The notes under the pieces were generated by a model. It was not told the origin of the DNA. It ran no database searches and was given only the letters and a program-made list of their open reading frames with translations. From Pseudomonas sp. SL4(2022) (lineage in GTDB: Bacteria; Pseudomonadota; Gammaproteobacteria; Pseudomonadales; Pseudomonadaceae), in assembly GCF_026625725.1 (NCBI RefSeq), contig NZ_CP113060.1, positions 124,001-188,000 of the forward strand: DNA of 64,000 nt, written 5' to 3'. Numbering within the stretch: position 1 is the stretch's first letter; each line of letters begins with the position of its first letter. Both the position numbers and the translations under genes were made by a program. This document shows, piece by piece, positions 38,254-47,338 of this stretch.

Positions 38254-40257
38254 TTACTCACTACGGCGCTGCAGGTGAAGCCAGTCAACAATCTCACCCT
38301 CAGGTTTATAACCGCTCACCGTCTCGCGCAACAACTGTCGAACGCGCTCATAGTCATCCTTGTCCACTGCCAACAATAACTGTTGAAGCATGCCCTTGAA
38401 CGTCTCCCAAGGCAGATGTTCTTCACTGGCTCGCATGATCATCGGATGCTCGGTCGGGCTTACGTTGTCACCGATCAGCAGCTCTTCATAAAGCTTTTCA
38501 CCCGGTCTTAAACCGGTGAACTCTATTGCTATATCACCCTGGGGCGTCTTGTCGGAGCGCACACTTAATCCGCTGAGATGAATCATCTTCTCGGCCAGTA
38601 CAGCAATTTTCACCGGCTGGCCCATATCCAGCACAAATACGTCACCGCCCTCCCCCATGGCTCCGGCCTGGATAACCAACTGTGCCGCCTCAGGGATGGT
38701 CATAAAGTAACGTGTAATATTCGGATGAGTAACCGTCACCGGCCCGCCCTTGCGAATCTGCTCATGGAACAGTGGGATAACGGAGCCAGATGAGCCCAGG
38801 ACATTGCCAAAACGCACCATGGTAAAACGCGTTTTGTTGAGTTGATGCACAGTGTCATCATCAGCAAACAACACCGGCGCAGACTCACGACTGAGCGCCT
38901 GGAGTACCATCTCAGCCAAACGCTTGGTACTACCCATGACATTAGTCGGACGTACGGCCTTGTCAGTGGAAATCAGAACAAAACTAGTCACACCTGACTT
39001 GATCGCTGCCTGCGCGGTATTAAGCGTGCCCATTAGATTATTGAGCACACCTTCGGCAATATTGTGCTCGACCATAGGTACATGCTTATAAGCCGCCGCA
39101 TGGTAAACCGTGTCGACTTTCCAAGTGCGCATCACATCAAACAAACGTGATGCATTGCGAATAGAACCGAGAATAGGTACCAGGCGAAGTGGTAAAGACT
39201 CGCGCTTGACCCGCGCTTCAAGCTCACTGTGAATGCTGTACAGGTTGAACTCACTATGCTCAAACAGCAGCAGTGTTGCTGGACCTGTCAGCAGAATCTG
39301 GCGGCACAGTTCCGAGCCAATCGAGCCACCGGCACCGGTAACCATGACCACCTGATTACGAATGCAACGCTCAAACAATGCTTGCTGCGGCGGTACTGCA
39401 TCACGGCCCAGCAAATCAGCAATATCGACTTCCTGCACATCCTCGACTTTTACGCGACCACTGGCCAAATCCATAAAGCCCGGGATGCTGCGCACATGCA
39501 GAGGAAATTTCTCCAGCGTTTCAAGAATTTCACGTCGCCGTCCACGAGAAGCAGAAGGCATGGCCAATAGAATTTCATCAGCGCCTGTTTCATCAATCAT
39601 TTGCGAAATGTGCTTAGGGGTGTATACGCGCAATCCAGCAATAGTGCGATTGGCAATACTTGGCTCATCATCAATAAAAGCCACAGGACGCATGGCACGC
39701 CCCATACGCAAAGCAGCAACCAATTGATTTCCAGCGGAACCAGCACCGTAAACAGCAACCCTAGGCAAGAGCGGAGCTAATGCTGCTGTTCGTCTTGGAT
39801 TTAACTCAAACCAATTACCTGCAAAATACTGGCGCATGGCGAGACGCAAACCGCCTAAAAGTAAAAGGCTCAACCACCAATAATTGAATACCATCGAACG
39901 TGGTACCAGAGCCGTAGGCCCCCGATACCAGTAGACTGCCAAAGCCAACACCAGGGCAGATACCGTAACAGCCTTGGCAATAGCGATCAGTGCATCATTA
40001 CCCACATAACGCATCACCGCACGATACATACCCAAACGGATAAAAATTGGCAAAGCAATAATAGGTGCCAAGAGGAATAGCCAACCATGACCGTCAAACG
40101 GCTGGGCTGCATCCCACTCCCCCAAACGCAAAGCAAATGAAAGCCAGAGCGCCAGCCAGATTAGTGCAATATCAGTGACTACCTGCAAGAAACGTTTCTT
40201 TCGACGCGATAATTGCAAGAGGTTCTGACGTAAAGCGTCTACCCACTGGCGAACCAT
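38254..40257 (-). CDS. wbpM: Nucleotide-sugar 4,6-dehydratase WbpM
   Basis: WbpM is a membrane-anchored UDP-GlcNAc 4,6-dehydratase needed for B-band O-antigen with QuiNAc or D-FucNAc. The 667-residue protein has four N-terminal membrane helices (residues about 20-130), a first Rossmann-like region (YGAGSAGNQLVAAL) and the catalytic domain with VTGAGGSIGSELCRQI. The usual YxxxK is MGSTK, the Tyr-to-Met change known in WbpM. It is the last gene of the O-antigen operon. Confidence 0.93.
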   Translation of the reverse strand: MVRQWVDALRQNLLQLSRRKKRFLQVVTDIALIWLALWLSFALRLGEWDAAQPFDGHGWLFLLAPIIALPIFIRLGMYRAVMRYVGNDALIAIAKAVTVSALVLALAVYWYRGPTALVPRSMVFNYWWLSLLLLGGLRLAMRQYFAGNWFELNPRRTAALAPLLPRVAVYGAGSAGNQLVAALRMGRAMRPVAFIDDEPSIANRTIAGLRVYTPKHISQMIDETGADEILLAMPSASRGRRREILETLEKFPLHVRSIPGFMDLASGRVKVEDVQEVDIADLLGRDAVPPQQALFERCIRNQVVMVTGAGGSIGSELCRQILLTGPATLLLFEHSEFNLYSIHSELEARVKRESLPLRLVPILGSIRNASRLFDVMRTWKVDTVYHAAAYKHVPMVEHNIAEGVLNNLMGTLNTAQAAIKSGVTSFVLISTDKAVRPTNVMGSTKRLAEMVLQALSRESAPVLFADDDTVHQLNKTRFTMVRFGNVLGSSGSVIPLFHEQIRKGGPVTVTHPNITRYFMTIPEAAQLVIQAGAMGEGGDVFVLDMGQPVKIAVLAEKMIHLSGLSVRSDKTPQGDIAIEFTGLRPGEKLYEELLIGDNVSPTEHPMIMRASEEHLPWETFKGMLQQLLLAVDKDDYERVRQLLRETVSGYKPEGEIVDWLHLQRRSE

Positions 40258-40266
40258 ATTTATCCC

Positions 40267-40817
40267 TTAATAATTGGCTTGCAATACGGTGCCAGGAGCA
40301 ACCACATCACCTGATGACACGCTAACACCATAGCCTGCATTACAACCGGCCTGAAGCCATGCTGAAGCGCCCACCTGAACACCACCAGCCAAATTGACAC
40401 CGACTCCGAGCGGGCCAAAGTCACCGATGCACACATCGTGATCCACCACAGCACCGGCATTTACAATTGCACCTTGCCCCAGCCTCGCCTTAGTTCCAAT
40501 CACCGCCATCGCAAGTACAGCAGATCCCTGCCCGATGTGAGCCGACGGACTAACCCATGCGCGCGGATGCACGATGCTGACCAACTCGATACCGGCACCA
40601 CGCTTCACGCAAAGAGTTTTTACCCGCAGCGGCCCCTAGCAGCCTGGCTCCAGCAAACTGTAGAGATTACCAATCACGTCTATTCCAAAGGCCGCCTCTA
40701 ATTGCGGTCATCGAGAAAACAGACGCGTTGCCACTCACCAGCTAGCAGTGCCGCTTCCGCAACAGCCTGGCCATGTCCGCCTGCGCCTAGCACTAACAAT
40801 GTTCGTAACTGGCTCAT
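40267..40817 (-). pseudogene. Broken NeuD-like acetyltransferase
   Basis: ATG at 40817 opens a NeuD/PglD-type N-terminal domain (LLVLGAGGHGQAVAEAAL ... VCFLDDRN), but the frame stops at a TAG near 40697. Shifted by one frame, the text resumes (LEAAFGIDVIGNLYSLLEPGC), meets another stop near 40640, then continues as an intact left-handed beta-helix acetyltransferase domain (SIVHPRAWVSPSAHIGQG to PGTVLQANY). It lies two bases after wbpL and ten before wbpM. The downstream 113-residue open frame lacks the nucleotide/sugar-binding domain. Confidence 0.82.
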
Positions 40818-40819
40818 AC

Positions 40820-41830
40820 TCACTCCAGCGCTCCAGCTCGAAACCTGATAGCCAATATCACTAGAGGTGTATAGGCCAACAACAGTCCAAACAAGCCTTC
40901 ACCGCCTGACACAACCCAGAGCGCAATTGGTAATAGCCATAAAAAATTGATCACAAGGACTGCCAAAGTCACCGGTAAATGGCGCCCGAAGTAACGTGAG
41001 GCATATTGATAGGCATGACTACGGTGGGCTTCATAAACCTTATCTCCACGCAACAACCGCCGGAAAAGAGTAAAGGTTGCATCGACAATAAAGACCCCCA
41101 GCAGAATCAACCACCCCCAAAGTAATGATGCGTCGGTCCAGGCGGCTTGCAGAGAGAGAATGCCCAATACGACGCCGAGGAAACCACTTCCTGCATCCCC
41201 CATAAAAATACGCGCGGGAGGAAAGTTCCAAATCAAAAAGCCCGCAACCGCCGCAGCCAACAACAACGGCAAGAGCAGCATATTTAAATGCCCGAGAAAG
41301 CCGTACATCAACGCGCCACCAAGGCAAACACAGATAGCCTCGACACTGGCAATACCGTCAATACCATCCATAAAGTTATAAAGATTGAGCAGCCATACCA
41401 AATAGAGGGAGGCCAACAAATAACCGAACCAACCCAGGTCAATCACATGGTCGAGTACTTGTACAGGTGGCAAACCATTGAGCCAGAACAGCACCCAAGC
41501 AGCAGCCGTGAAATGCCCAAGCAAACGCCAGCGGGCTGCGATATGCCCATGATCATCAAGAAATCCAAGCACTGCGATAAGCGCACCAGCACCGCTCAAT
41601 GCATAAAAGTACTCAGTTTGAACTCCCATGCCCATGGAGAAAGCTATAAACAACGCAAACAGAAATGCCACAACAATCGCCATCCCACCGCCCCGCGGCG
41701 TGGGTTGGCTATGGGAACTACGTGCATTAGGAACATCCATCAAGCTGCGGGACAACGCATAGCGCCGTAACCAAGCGGTCAATATCCACGACAAGGCAGC
41801 CACTAAACAGCTAAAGATCAGAACAGTCAT
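40820..41830 (-). CDS. wbpL: Initiating glycosyltransferase WbpL
   Basis: WbpL is a WecA/MraY-type polytopic membrane enzyme that transfers a HexNAc-1-phosphate (QuiNAc or FucNAc in P. aeruginosa) to undecaprenyl phosphate. The 336 residues form about 10-11 helices. Motifs are DVPNARSSHSQPTPRGGG, LGFLDDHG, NLYNFMDGIDG, FMGDAGSGFLG and the cytoplasmic HAYQYASR. The start ATG overlaps the wbpV stop (ATGA); 27 upstream open codons belong to the neighbour. Confidence 0.93.
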   Translation of the reverse strand: MTVLIFSCLVAALSWILTAWLRRYALSRSLMDVPNARSSHSQPTPRGGGMAIVVAFLFALFIAFSMGMGVQTEYFYALSGAGALIAVLGFLDDHGHIAARWRLLGHFTAAAWVLFWLNGLPPVQVLDHVIDLGWFGYLLASLYLVWLLNLYNFMDGIDGIASVEAICVCLGGALMYGFLGHLNMLLLPLLLAAAVAGFLIWNFPPARIFMGDAGSGFLGVVLGILSLQAAWTDASLLWGWLILLGVFIVDATFTLFRRLLRGDKVYEAHRSHAYQYASRYFGRHLPVTLAVLVINFLWLLPIALWVVSGGEGLFGLLLAYTPLVILAIRFRAGALE

Positions 41831-42789
41831 GAATGGGCGTCTTCTAGAAAGTGTGCAACGGTTTTGGCCAACGCCTGCTCCACTGTAAGTGGTGGCGCCC
41901 AGCCTAGACACTCGCGAGTTTTATCTATATTCACCTGTAAGGAGCCACATAATCTCTGGCTCAGTGCGCGCTGCCCCAATAACACCGCACCATACTCAAT
42001 CCAAGACTGAGGGACAGCAACTAGCCTGGCCGGGCGCCCCAAGGCACTACTCAAGCGGCGCAACAACTCAGTAGTGGACAGATCCTCACCATCGCTCACA
42101 AGAAAACGCTGCCCAATTGCCGCCGGATGTGTAAGACATAACACCAGTAAATCCACCAGATTATCCAGCGCCACAAAACTACGATGATTATTGATGGCAC
42201 CCAAGGGAAGTGGTATGCCGCGATGCAGCCAACGCAGCATGCTGTGGAAATTAGCCTTCACCCCCGGGCCATAGATCAGTGGTGGACGAACAATAACCAC
42301 CTCCAGCCCACTCTCGGCAGCCAATGCCTTCAACCCTTCTTCGGCCTCATGTTTGGATATGCCATATGGGTCTACGGCCTCAGGCAAGTCATCAGCACTG
42401 TAGGAATGCCCCGGCAAAGTCTGCTCACCATTGACCTTGATTGAGCTGACGAAGATAAAGCGGCGCACACCAGCCTCCACGGCCTGACGAGCCAGCCGCA
42501 GCGTGCCCTCAACATTGACCTGACGAAACTCGGCAAGCGGGTCAATGGATTGCTCGTTCATCACATGCACCCGAGCAGCACAATGGATGACAGCATCAAC
42601 ATTGGCCAATGCCGTCGACCAATCCGCATCCGGAGACAACTCTGGAGACAGGCAAACTTCGCAATTAACCGAGGAAGTCGGCGGCAGCTGACGCATGGCG
42701 CAGCGCAATTCATGTGCACCATCAACTAGCAGGCGTGCCTGCACTGCGCGCCCAACGAAACCGCTGGCACCCGTAAGCAAAACACGCAT
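41827..42789 (-). CDS. wbpV: NAD-dependent epimerase/dehydratase WbpV
   Basis: This 320-residue extended SDR has TGASGFVG for NAD(P) binding and the YxxxK motif as YGISK. In P. aeruginosa O6, WbpV reduces the 4-keto product of WbpM to give UDP-QuiNAc. The same wbpV-wbpL-wbpM order is seen here. The gene name rests on this gene order and the family; a UDP-glucose-4-epimerase role is the alternative. Confidence 0.75.
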   Translation of the reverse strand: MRVLLTGASGFVGRAVQARLLVDGAHELRCAMRQLPPTSSVNCEVCLSPELSPDADWSTALANVDAVIHCAARVHVMNEQSIDPLAEFRQVNVEGTLRLARQAVEAGVRRFIFVSSIKVNGEQTLPGHSYSADDLPEAVDPYGISKHEAEEGLKALAAESGLEVVIVRPPLIYGPGVKANFHSMLRWLHRGIPLPLGAINNHRSFVALDNLVDLLVLCLTHPAAIGQRFLVSDGEDLSTTELLRRLSSALGRPARLVAVPQSWIEYGAVLLGQRALSQRLCGSLQVNIDKTRECLGWAPPLTVEQALAKTVAHFLEDAHS

Positions 42790-42793
42790 GATT

Positions 42794-43921
42794 TTAGCCC
42801 TTGTGCCAGACAGTACGATTTACATAGTCCGTGTAGCTGAGCACGACTCGCACGACCTGCAACGAAACCGGGCCACCTTCATAATCAGGAACCAGCGGAA
42901 TACGGCGCGAGCCGGGTTGATGCTGACTCGTAATGACCTTGACCGCCTCCAACACCGAATCCTTCTTTAATCCACTCATTATCAGAGTGCCCTGATCCAT
43001 GCCTTCCGGACGCTCATGAGCGTTGCGAAGCGTCACTGCTGGCAGATTCAGCAACGAAGCTTCCTCGGTGATGGTGCCGCTGTCGGAGAGCACGCAGAAC
43101 GCATTCATCTGCAGCTTGATGTAGTCGAGTAGGCCAAACGGCTTAGAGAAGCGGATCAGCGGATGCTCCAGCGACTCACCCAGCGCCTCCAGGCGTTTAC
43201 GTGTGCGCGGATGAGTCGACACGATCAGCGGGAAACCATACTCGTCGGCCAACGCACGGAGAGTGGCTAGCAGATCGCGCAGATTGTCAGGGGTATCGAC
43301 GTTCTCCTCACGATGGGCACTGACAATAAAGAACTTTCTAGCCCCCAGCCCCTCGCGCGCAAGCACGTCAGAGGCCTCGATCTTTGGCCGGTAGTAATCC
43401 AGTACTTCATGCATGTGCGAACCGCTCTTGATGATGGTCTCAGGGCGAATGCCCTCAGCAATCAAGTATCGACGTGCATGTTCGGTAAGCACCATATTGA
43501 TATCGGAGAGGTGATCGAGCACTTTGCGGTTGAGCTCCTCCGGCACCCGCTGGTCAAAGCAGCGGTTACCCGCCTCCATATGGAACACCGGAATCTTGCG
43601 CCGTTTGGCCGCAATGACCGCAAGACAAGTATTGGTGTCGCCGTAAAGCAACAACGCATCAGGCTTTTCTAACTCGAACACCGCATCGGCCTTGGCGATT
43701 ACCTCAGCGATAGTTTGTGCAGCAGTCTCACCGGCAGCGCCAAGAAAGTGATCCGGTTTGCGGATTTCCAGGTCATCGAAGAAAACCTGGTTCAGCTCAT
43801 AGTCGTAATTCTGACCGGAGTGCACCAGCACGTGATTAACCTGGCGGTCGAGTTCGGCAATCACCCGACTCATTTTGATCAGCTCAGGACGCGTCCCGAC
43901 CAGAGTCATAACCTTAAGCAT
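42794..43921 (-). CDS. wbjD: Non-hydrolysing UDP-HexNAc 2-epimerase (WbjD/FnlC)
   Basis: This 375-residue GT-B-fold epimerase has the start GTRPELIKM, the catalytic region HMEAGNRCFDQRVPEELNR, SAHREENVD and SDSGTITEEASLL. In the FucNAc pathway it is the last step, converting UDP-L-PneNAc to UDP-L-FucNAc. The start at 43921 overlaps the previous gene by eight bases; the frame is open much further upstream, but inside that gene. Confidence 0.88.
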   Translation of the reverse strand: MLKVMTLVGTRPELIKMSRVIAELDRQVNHVLVHSGQNYDYELNQVFFDDLEIRKPDHFLGAAGETAAQTIAEVIAKADAVFELEKPDALLLYGDTNTCLAVIAAKRRKIPVFHMEAGNRCFDQRVPEELNRKVLDHLSDINMVLTEHARRYLIAEGIRPETIIKSGSHMHEVLDYYRPKIEASDVLAREGLGARKFFIVSAHREENVDTPDNLRDLLATLRALADEYGFPLIVSTHPRTRKRLEALGESLEHPLIRFSKPFGLLDYIKLQMNAFCVLSDSGTITEEASLLNLPAVTLRNAHERPEGMDQGTLIMSGLKKDSVLEAVKVITSQHQPGSRRIPLVPDYEGGPVSLQVVRVVLSYTDYVNRTVWHKG

Positions 43922-44924
43922 CGAGTTGCTCCTTGATGTAGTCGAGCTTGAGCAGCAGTTGCTTGATGCCCTCGATGTCCAGGCGCTCGGTGTTGTGCGA
44001 GGTGTAATCATCGAACTCGGCGATCTTCTCCTCGCCCTCAACGAAGTACTTCTTGTAGTTGAGATCGCGGTTGTCCGCAGGAATGCGGTAGTAACGGCCC
44101 ATGTCCTCGGCTTTAGCCATCTCTTCGCGTGAAACCAACGACTCGTAAAGCTTCTCGCCATGACGAGTGCCGATCACCCGCACCGGGTTCTCGCGACCGA
44201 ACAACGCCTTGAGCGCCAGGGCCAGATCACCAACGGTTGAGGCTGGCGCCTTCTGCACGAAAAGATCCCCCTGCTCACCATGCTCGAAAGCGTGCAGCAC
44301 CAGGTCAACCGAGTCTTCCAACGACATCAGGAAACGCGTCATATTGGGATCAGTGACGGTCAGCGGCTCGCCGCTGCGTAGTTGCTCGATGAACAACGGG
44401 ATCACCGAACCGCGCGATGCCATCACGTTGCCATAGCGAGTGGCACAAACCACGGTGCCGCCGGCCGGAATCATCCTCGACTTGGCCACCATCAACTTCT
44501 CGGACATAGCCTTGGAGATGCCCATGGCGTTGATTGGATACACCGCTTTATCAGTAGAGAGCACCACCACGCGTTTCACGCCACTGGCAATGGCAGCATT
44601 GAGTACGTTCTCTGTGCCATTGACGTTGGTGCGCACGGCCTCCATCGGGTAGAACTCACACGAAGGCACCTGTTTGAGCGCCGCTGCGTGGAAGATGTAA
44701 TCGACGCCAACCATAGCCTGCTTGAGGCTGTCGTAGTCACGTACATCACCGATGTAGAACTTGACCTTGTCGTTGGCCAGAGCGATGCGCATATCCTCCT
44801 GCTTCTTCTCGTCACGGGAGAAGATGCGGATCTCGCGCACATTGGTATCGAGGAAACGCCGCAACACCGTATGGCCAAAGGAACCGGTGCCACCGGTGAT
44901 CATCAATACCTTGTTATCAAACAT
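43914..44924 (-). CDS. wbjB: UDP-GlcNAc 4,6-dehydratase/5-epimerase (WbjB/FnlA)
   Basis: This soluble 336-residue SDR starts UDP-L-FucNAc synthesis. Motifs are TGGTGSFGHTVLRRF and the catalytic MGISK, where Met replaces the usual Tyr as in WbjB, FlaA1 and WbpM. It lacks the membrane half of WbpM. It lies between the reductase and the 2-epimerase of the same pathway. Confidence 0.88.
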   Translation of the reverse strand: MFDNKVLMITGGTGSFGHTVLRRFLDTNVREIRIFSRDEKKQEDMRIALANDKVKFYIGDVRDYDSLKQAMVGVDYIFHAAALKQVPSCEFYPMEAVRTNVNGTENVLNAAIASGVKRVVVLSTDKAVYPINAMGISKAMSEKLMVAKSRMIPAGGTVVCATRYGNVMASRGSVIPLFIEQLRSGEPLTVTDPNMTRFLMSLEDSVDLVLHAFEHGEQGDLFVQKAPASTVGDLALALKALFGRENPVRVIGTRHGEKLYESLVSREEMAKAEDMGRYYRIPADNRDLNYKKYFVEGEEKIAEFDDYTSHNTERLDIEGIKQLLLKLDYIKEQLDA

Positions 44925-44993
44925 ATAACCTTCCAGAACGTGAACGCAGCCCGGAGGCTGCGTGGTTTCCTTTTCACCAGCAAACCGGAGTGA

Positions 44994-45854
44994 TTACCGG
45001 CGCTGCTCGTACATACGCCGGATCAGCTCCGGCCACTCGGGTGCCACATAGCCGGTCGCTTCGCGGAAACGCGAACCGTCCAAAGAACGGTCGATCACCA
45101 GCGCATCTTCAGGCCGGATATCGATAGCCTTGCCATACTGCGCAGCCACCAGACTGAGCAGCCGGAACTTGTCGATCGGCTTAGCGGCGACATGATACAG
45201 GCCATTGAGCTGCGGGTGCGAAACAACGAAGTCCTTTATCACCCGCGCTAGTTCGACCGTGGGTAGACCAGAGAAGATCGCCTTGGTAAAACCTTTAACG
45301 CCCTCCTCCTGGGACAGGAACCAATCCACCAGAGCATAGTTAGAGCCCAGCTCGTGGCCGATGATTGAGGTACGCAGAGTAATCGCATGTGGTAGATCAT
45401 GCAGTTCACCAATGTACTTGGACTTACCGTAGAGGTCTTCGGCGTCCGACAAATCACTCTCCAGGTACAAACCCTTGCGCCCGGAGAACACGCAGTCAGT
45501 ACTGATATGGATGAGCCTTGCACCAGCCAACTCGCATAGGCGGGCCAACCGGTGTGGCAGCATGGCATTGATTGGCAGCGCCGTTAGCGGATCCTTGGCA
45601 TCGTCAAGTTGCTTAATTAGCCCAACGCAGTTGATCACGATATCTGGCTTAACTCTGACCATCACTGAAACCAGTATGTCTTGGTCGAGTACATCGATAC
45701 CTGTCAGGAGACGTGCACAGCTTGACTCTGGAAAGTATCGCAATGCTTCGCGTCTACGCAGCGTACCCCATGCTTCGTACTCTGAATGCAAATCAAACAT
45801 ACGAAAAACAGTACTACCCAACATACCGCTAGCACCTAGGATCATAACTTTCAT
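44994..45854 (-). CDS. wbjC: SDR reductase of L-FucNAc pathway (WbjC/FnlB)
   Basis: This 286-residue protein of the dTDP-4-dehydrorhamnose-reductase family has LGASGMLGSTVFRMF, STDCVFSGRKGLY and the YxxxK motif as YGKSK. In the WbjB-WbjC-WbjD pathway it carries out the 3-epimerisation and 4-reduction step. Here it precedes wbjB rather than following it. It is RmlD-like, but no rml genes are in the window. Confidence 0.85.
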   Translation of the reverse strand: MKVMILGASGMLGSTVFRMFDLHSEYEAWGTLRRREALRYFPESSCARLLTGIDVLDQDILVSVMVRVKPDIVINCVGLIKQLDDAKDPLTALPINAMLPHRLARLCELAGARLIHISTDCVFSGRKGLYLESDLSDAEDLYGKSKYIGELHDLPHAITLRTSIIGHELGSNYALVDWFLSQEEGVKGFTKAIFSGLPTVELARVIKDFVVSHPQLNGLYHVAAKPIDKFRLLSLVAAQYGKAIDIRPEDALVIDRSLDGSRFREATGYVAPEWPELIRRMYEQRR

Positions 45855-45876
45855 ATTTTTAATAAACTCGCAAAAA

Positions 45877-47330
45877 TTAATATTTTAGCCAGCGCGCAAT
45901 CTTTTCTCTGGCAATACGCAGAGCAAAAACTCTATCTTGAACTGGCACAATCAAAAACAAGAAAATAAAAACTGGAAAAAATAGCAGCATATTTAGCCAC
46001 TTGAAAATCATTAAATCCCAAGCAATTAAACTAACCAAGAAAACCAACAAGAACCCAGCAAACCACTGAAAGAGAACATCAAAAGGAACCAGCAAGTTGT
46101 GGACTAAGTATAGCCGCAGAAAAAGAAATAATGCATACCCTATATAGGCAATAAAATATGCCATGCCCACCCACGCTAAACCTTGTTCAAGAAAGCAGAT
46201 AGAAAGCATCAAAAAAATAGCACTCCAGACAAGCTCAGCAAGCATAAAACCTTTCATGTCCGCTCGAGCCATTAGAGTACTTGCTATGACCCAACCAAAT
46301 ACTTTTACGCAGTCACCCAAAAGTGTCCAGCGCAAAATCTCCAAAGCAGCAAAAAATCCATCGCTATACAATAAAAAAATCACAAAAGGCTTGAATAAAA
46401 TTAAACCTATTATCATAGGAAAACATGCAATTAATGCAAACCGAAAAGCTCGTGCCAAGGAGGATTTTAAATCTTGCCCAGAAGAGCCTCGAGCAAATAC
46501 GGGTAGCAAATAACTTTGCAGAGAAGCAAGAAAAACCCCTAAATATAAAGCACTGATACTCCAAGCAGCGTCGAATATACCAACTCCTTCCAACCCCTCC
46601 TGATTAACAATCAAGCCTCTGACAATTAATAAACTACCCATTGTAAAAAAAACAGAAAGCAATGTAGGAAATGCCAATTCCACGAATGCACGAAGCTCAG
46701 AAAGCTGCATTAATGACCAAGAAAAATAAACAGTCTTACTTACTCGTTGTTGACAGAAAAAAAACCAACCAGTCAAAAACCCAGCCACCGGGGTTGCAGT
46801 GACCAACATAACAAGCCCACTATAAGAGCCCTGATTATATAAATAGCCCGCAGGAAATACTAAAAGCACCCCCCAAAACCTGAAATTGCATTGATCAATG
46901 CAATTTCGTTAAATTTCAAATGAGCGTTTAAAATCCCCCTTAAGAAAAACAGCCCACTGCCTGCAAGCACGGAAATCGTCAACCAGCGCAACGAAGATGT
47001 GTAGCCACCTTCGAACATCCACTCAGAAATTAAAGATGCAGAACACAACATGAAAATAGCAAGCAGCAAACCAAGGACAACAAAGACCGCACAAACATGG
47101 CGCTGAAACACTTCTCGTTGCTCTTCCTCACGACTACTCAACCCTTGAATAATTGCAGCTTGACCACCCAAAGAAGCAACCAGCGATAGTGATTGTTGTA
47201 AATGACGAAAAAGAGAAAACAAACCAACTCCTGAAGGGCCGGTCATAATCGCTAAAATTTTTAATGTAATCGCACCAAATATAAGCCCTGCTAGCTGCCC
47301 TAGAGCTGATCGCAGGGTTGAAGAAATCAT
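45877..47330 (-). pseudogene. wzx: Wzx O-antigen flippase interrupted by frameshift
   Basis: Two consecutive frames together encode a polytopic flippase of the MATE/Wzx type. The first half runs from ATG 47330 (ISSTLRSALGQLAGLIFGA) to NAISGFGGC and a stop at about 46860. The second half starts in another frame at VLLVFPAGYLYN and continues to ARWLKY at 45877. The break is exactly in a G6 run (46874-46869 on the minus strand). A seventh G would join the halves as GFGGVLLVFPAG. The joined protein would be about 484 residues with 12 or more helices. Low GC, adjacent to wzy. Confidence 0.85.
46869..46874 (-). repeat. G6 homopolymer at the wzx frameshift
   Basis: On the minus strand six consecutive G lie at the point where the two wzx frames part. 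A change from six to seven restores the frame. Confidence 0.8.
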
Positions 47331-47338
47331 GCCGCTGC

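Noticed and set aside
40267..40608. A stand-alone 113-codon acetyltransferase gene
   Set aside because: The frame lacks a ribosome site, and the missing N-terminal domain is present just upstream in other frames. It is the tail of a broken gene.
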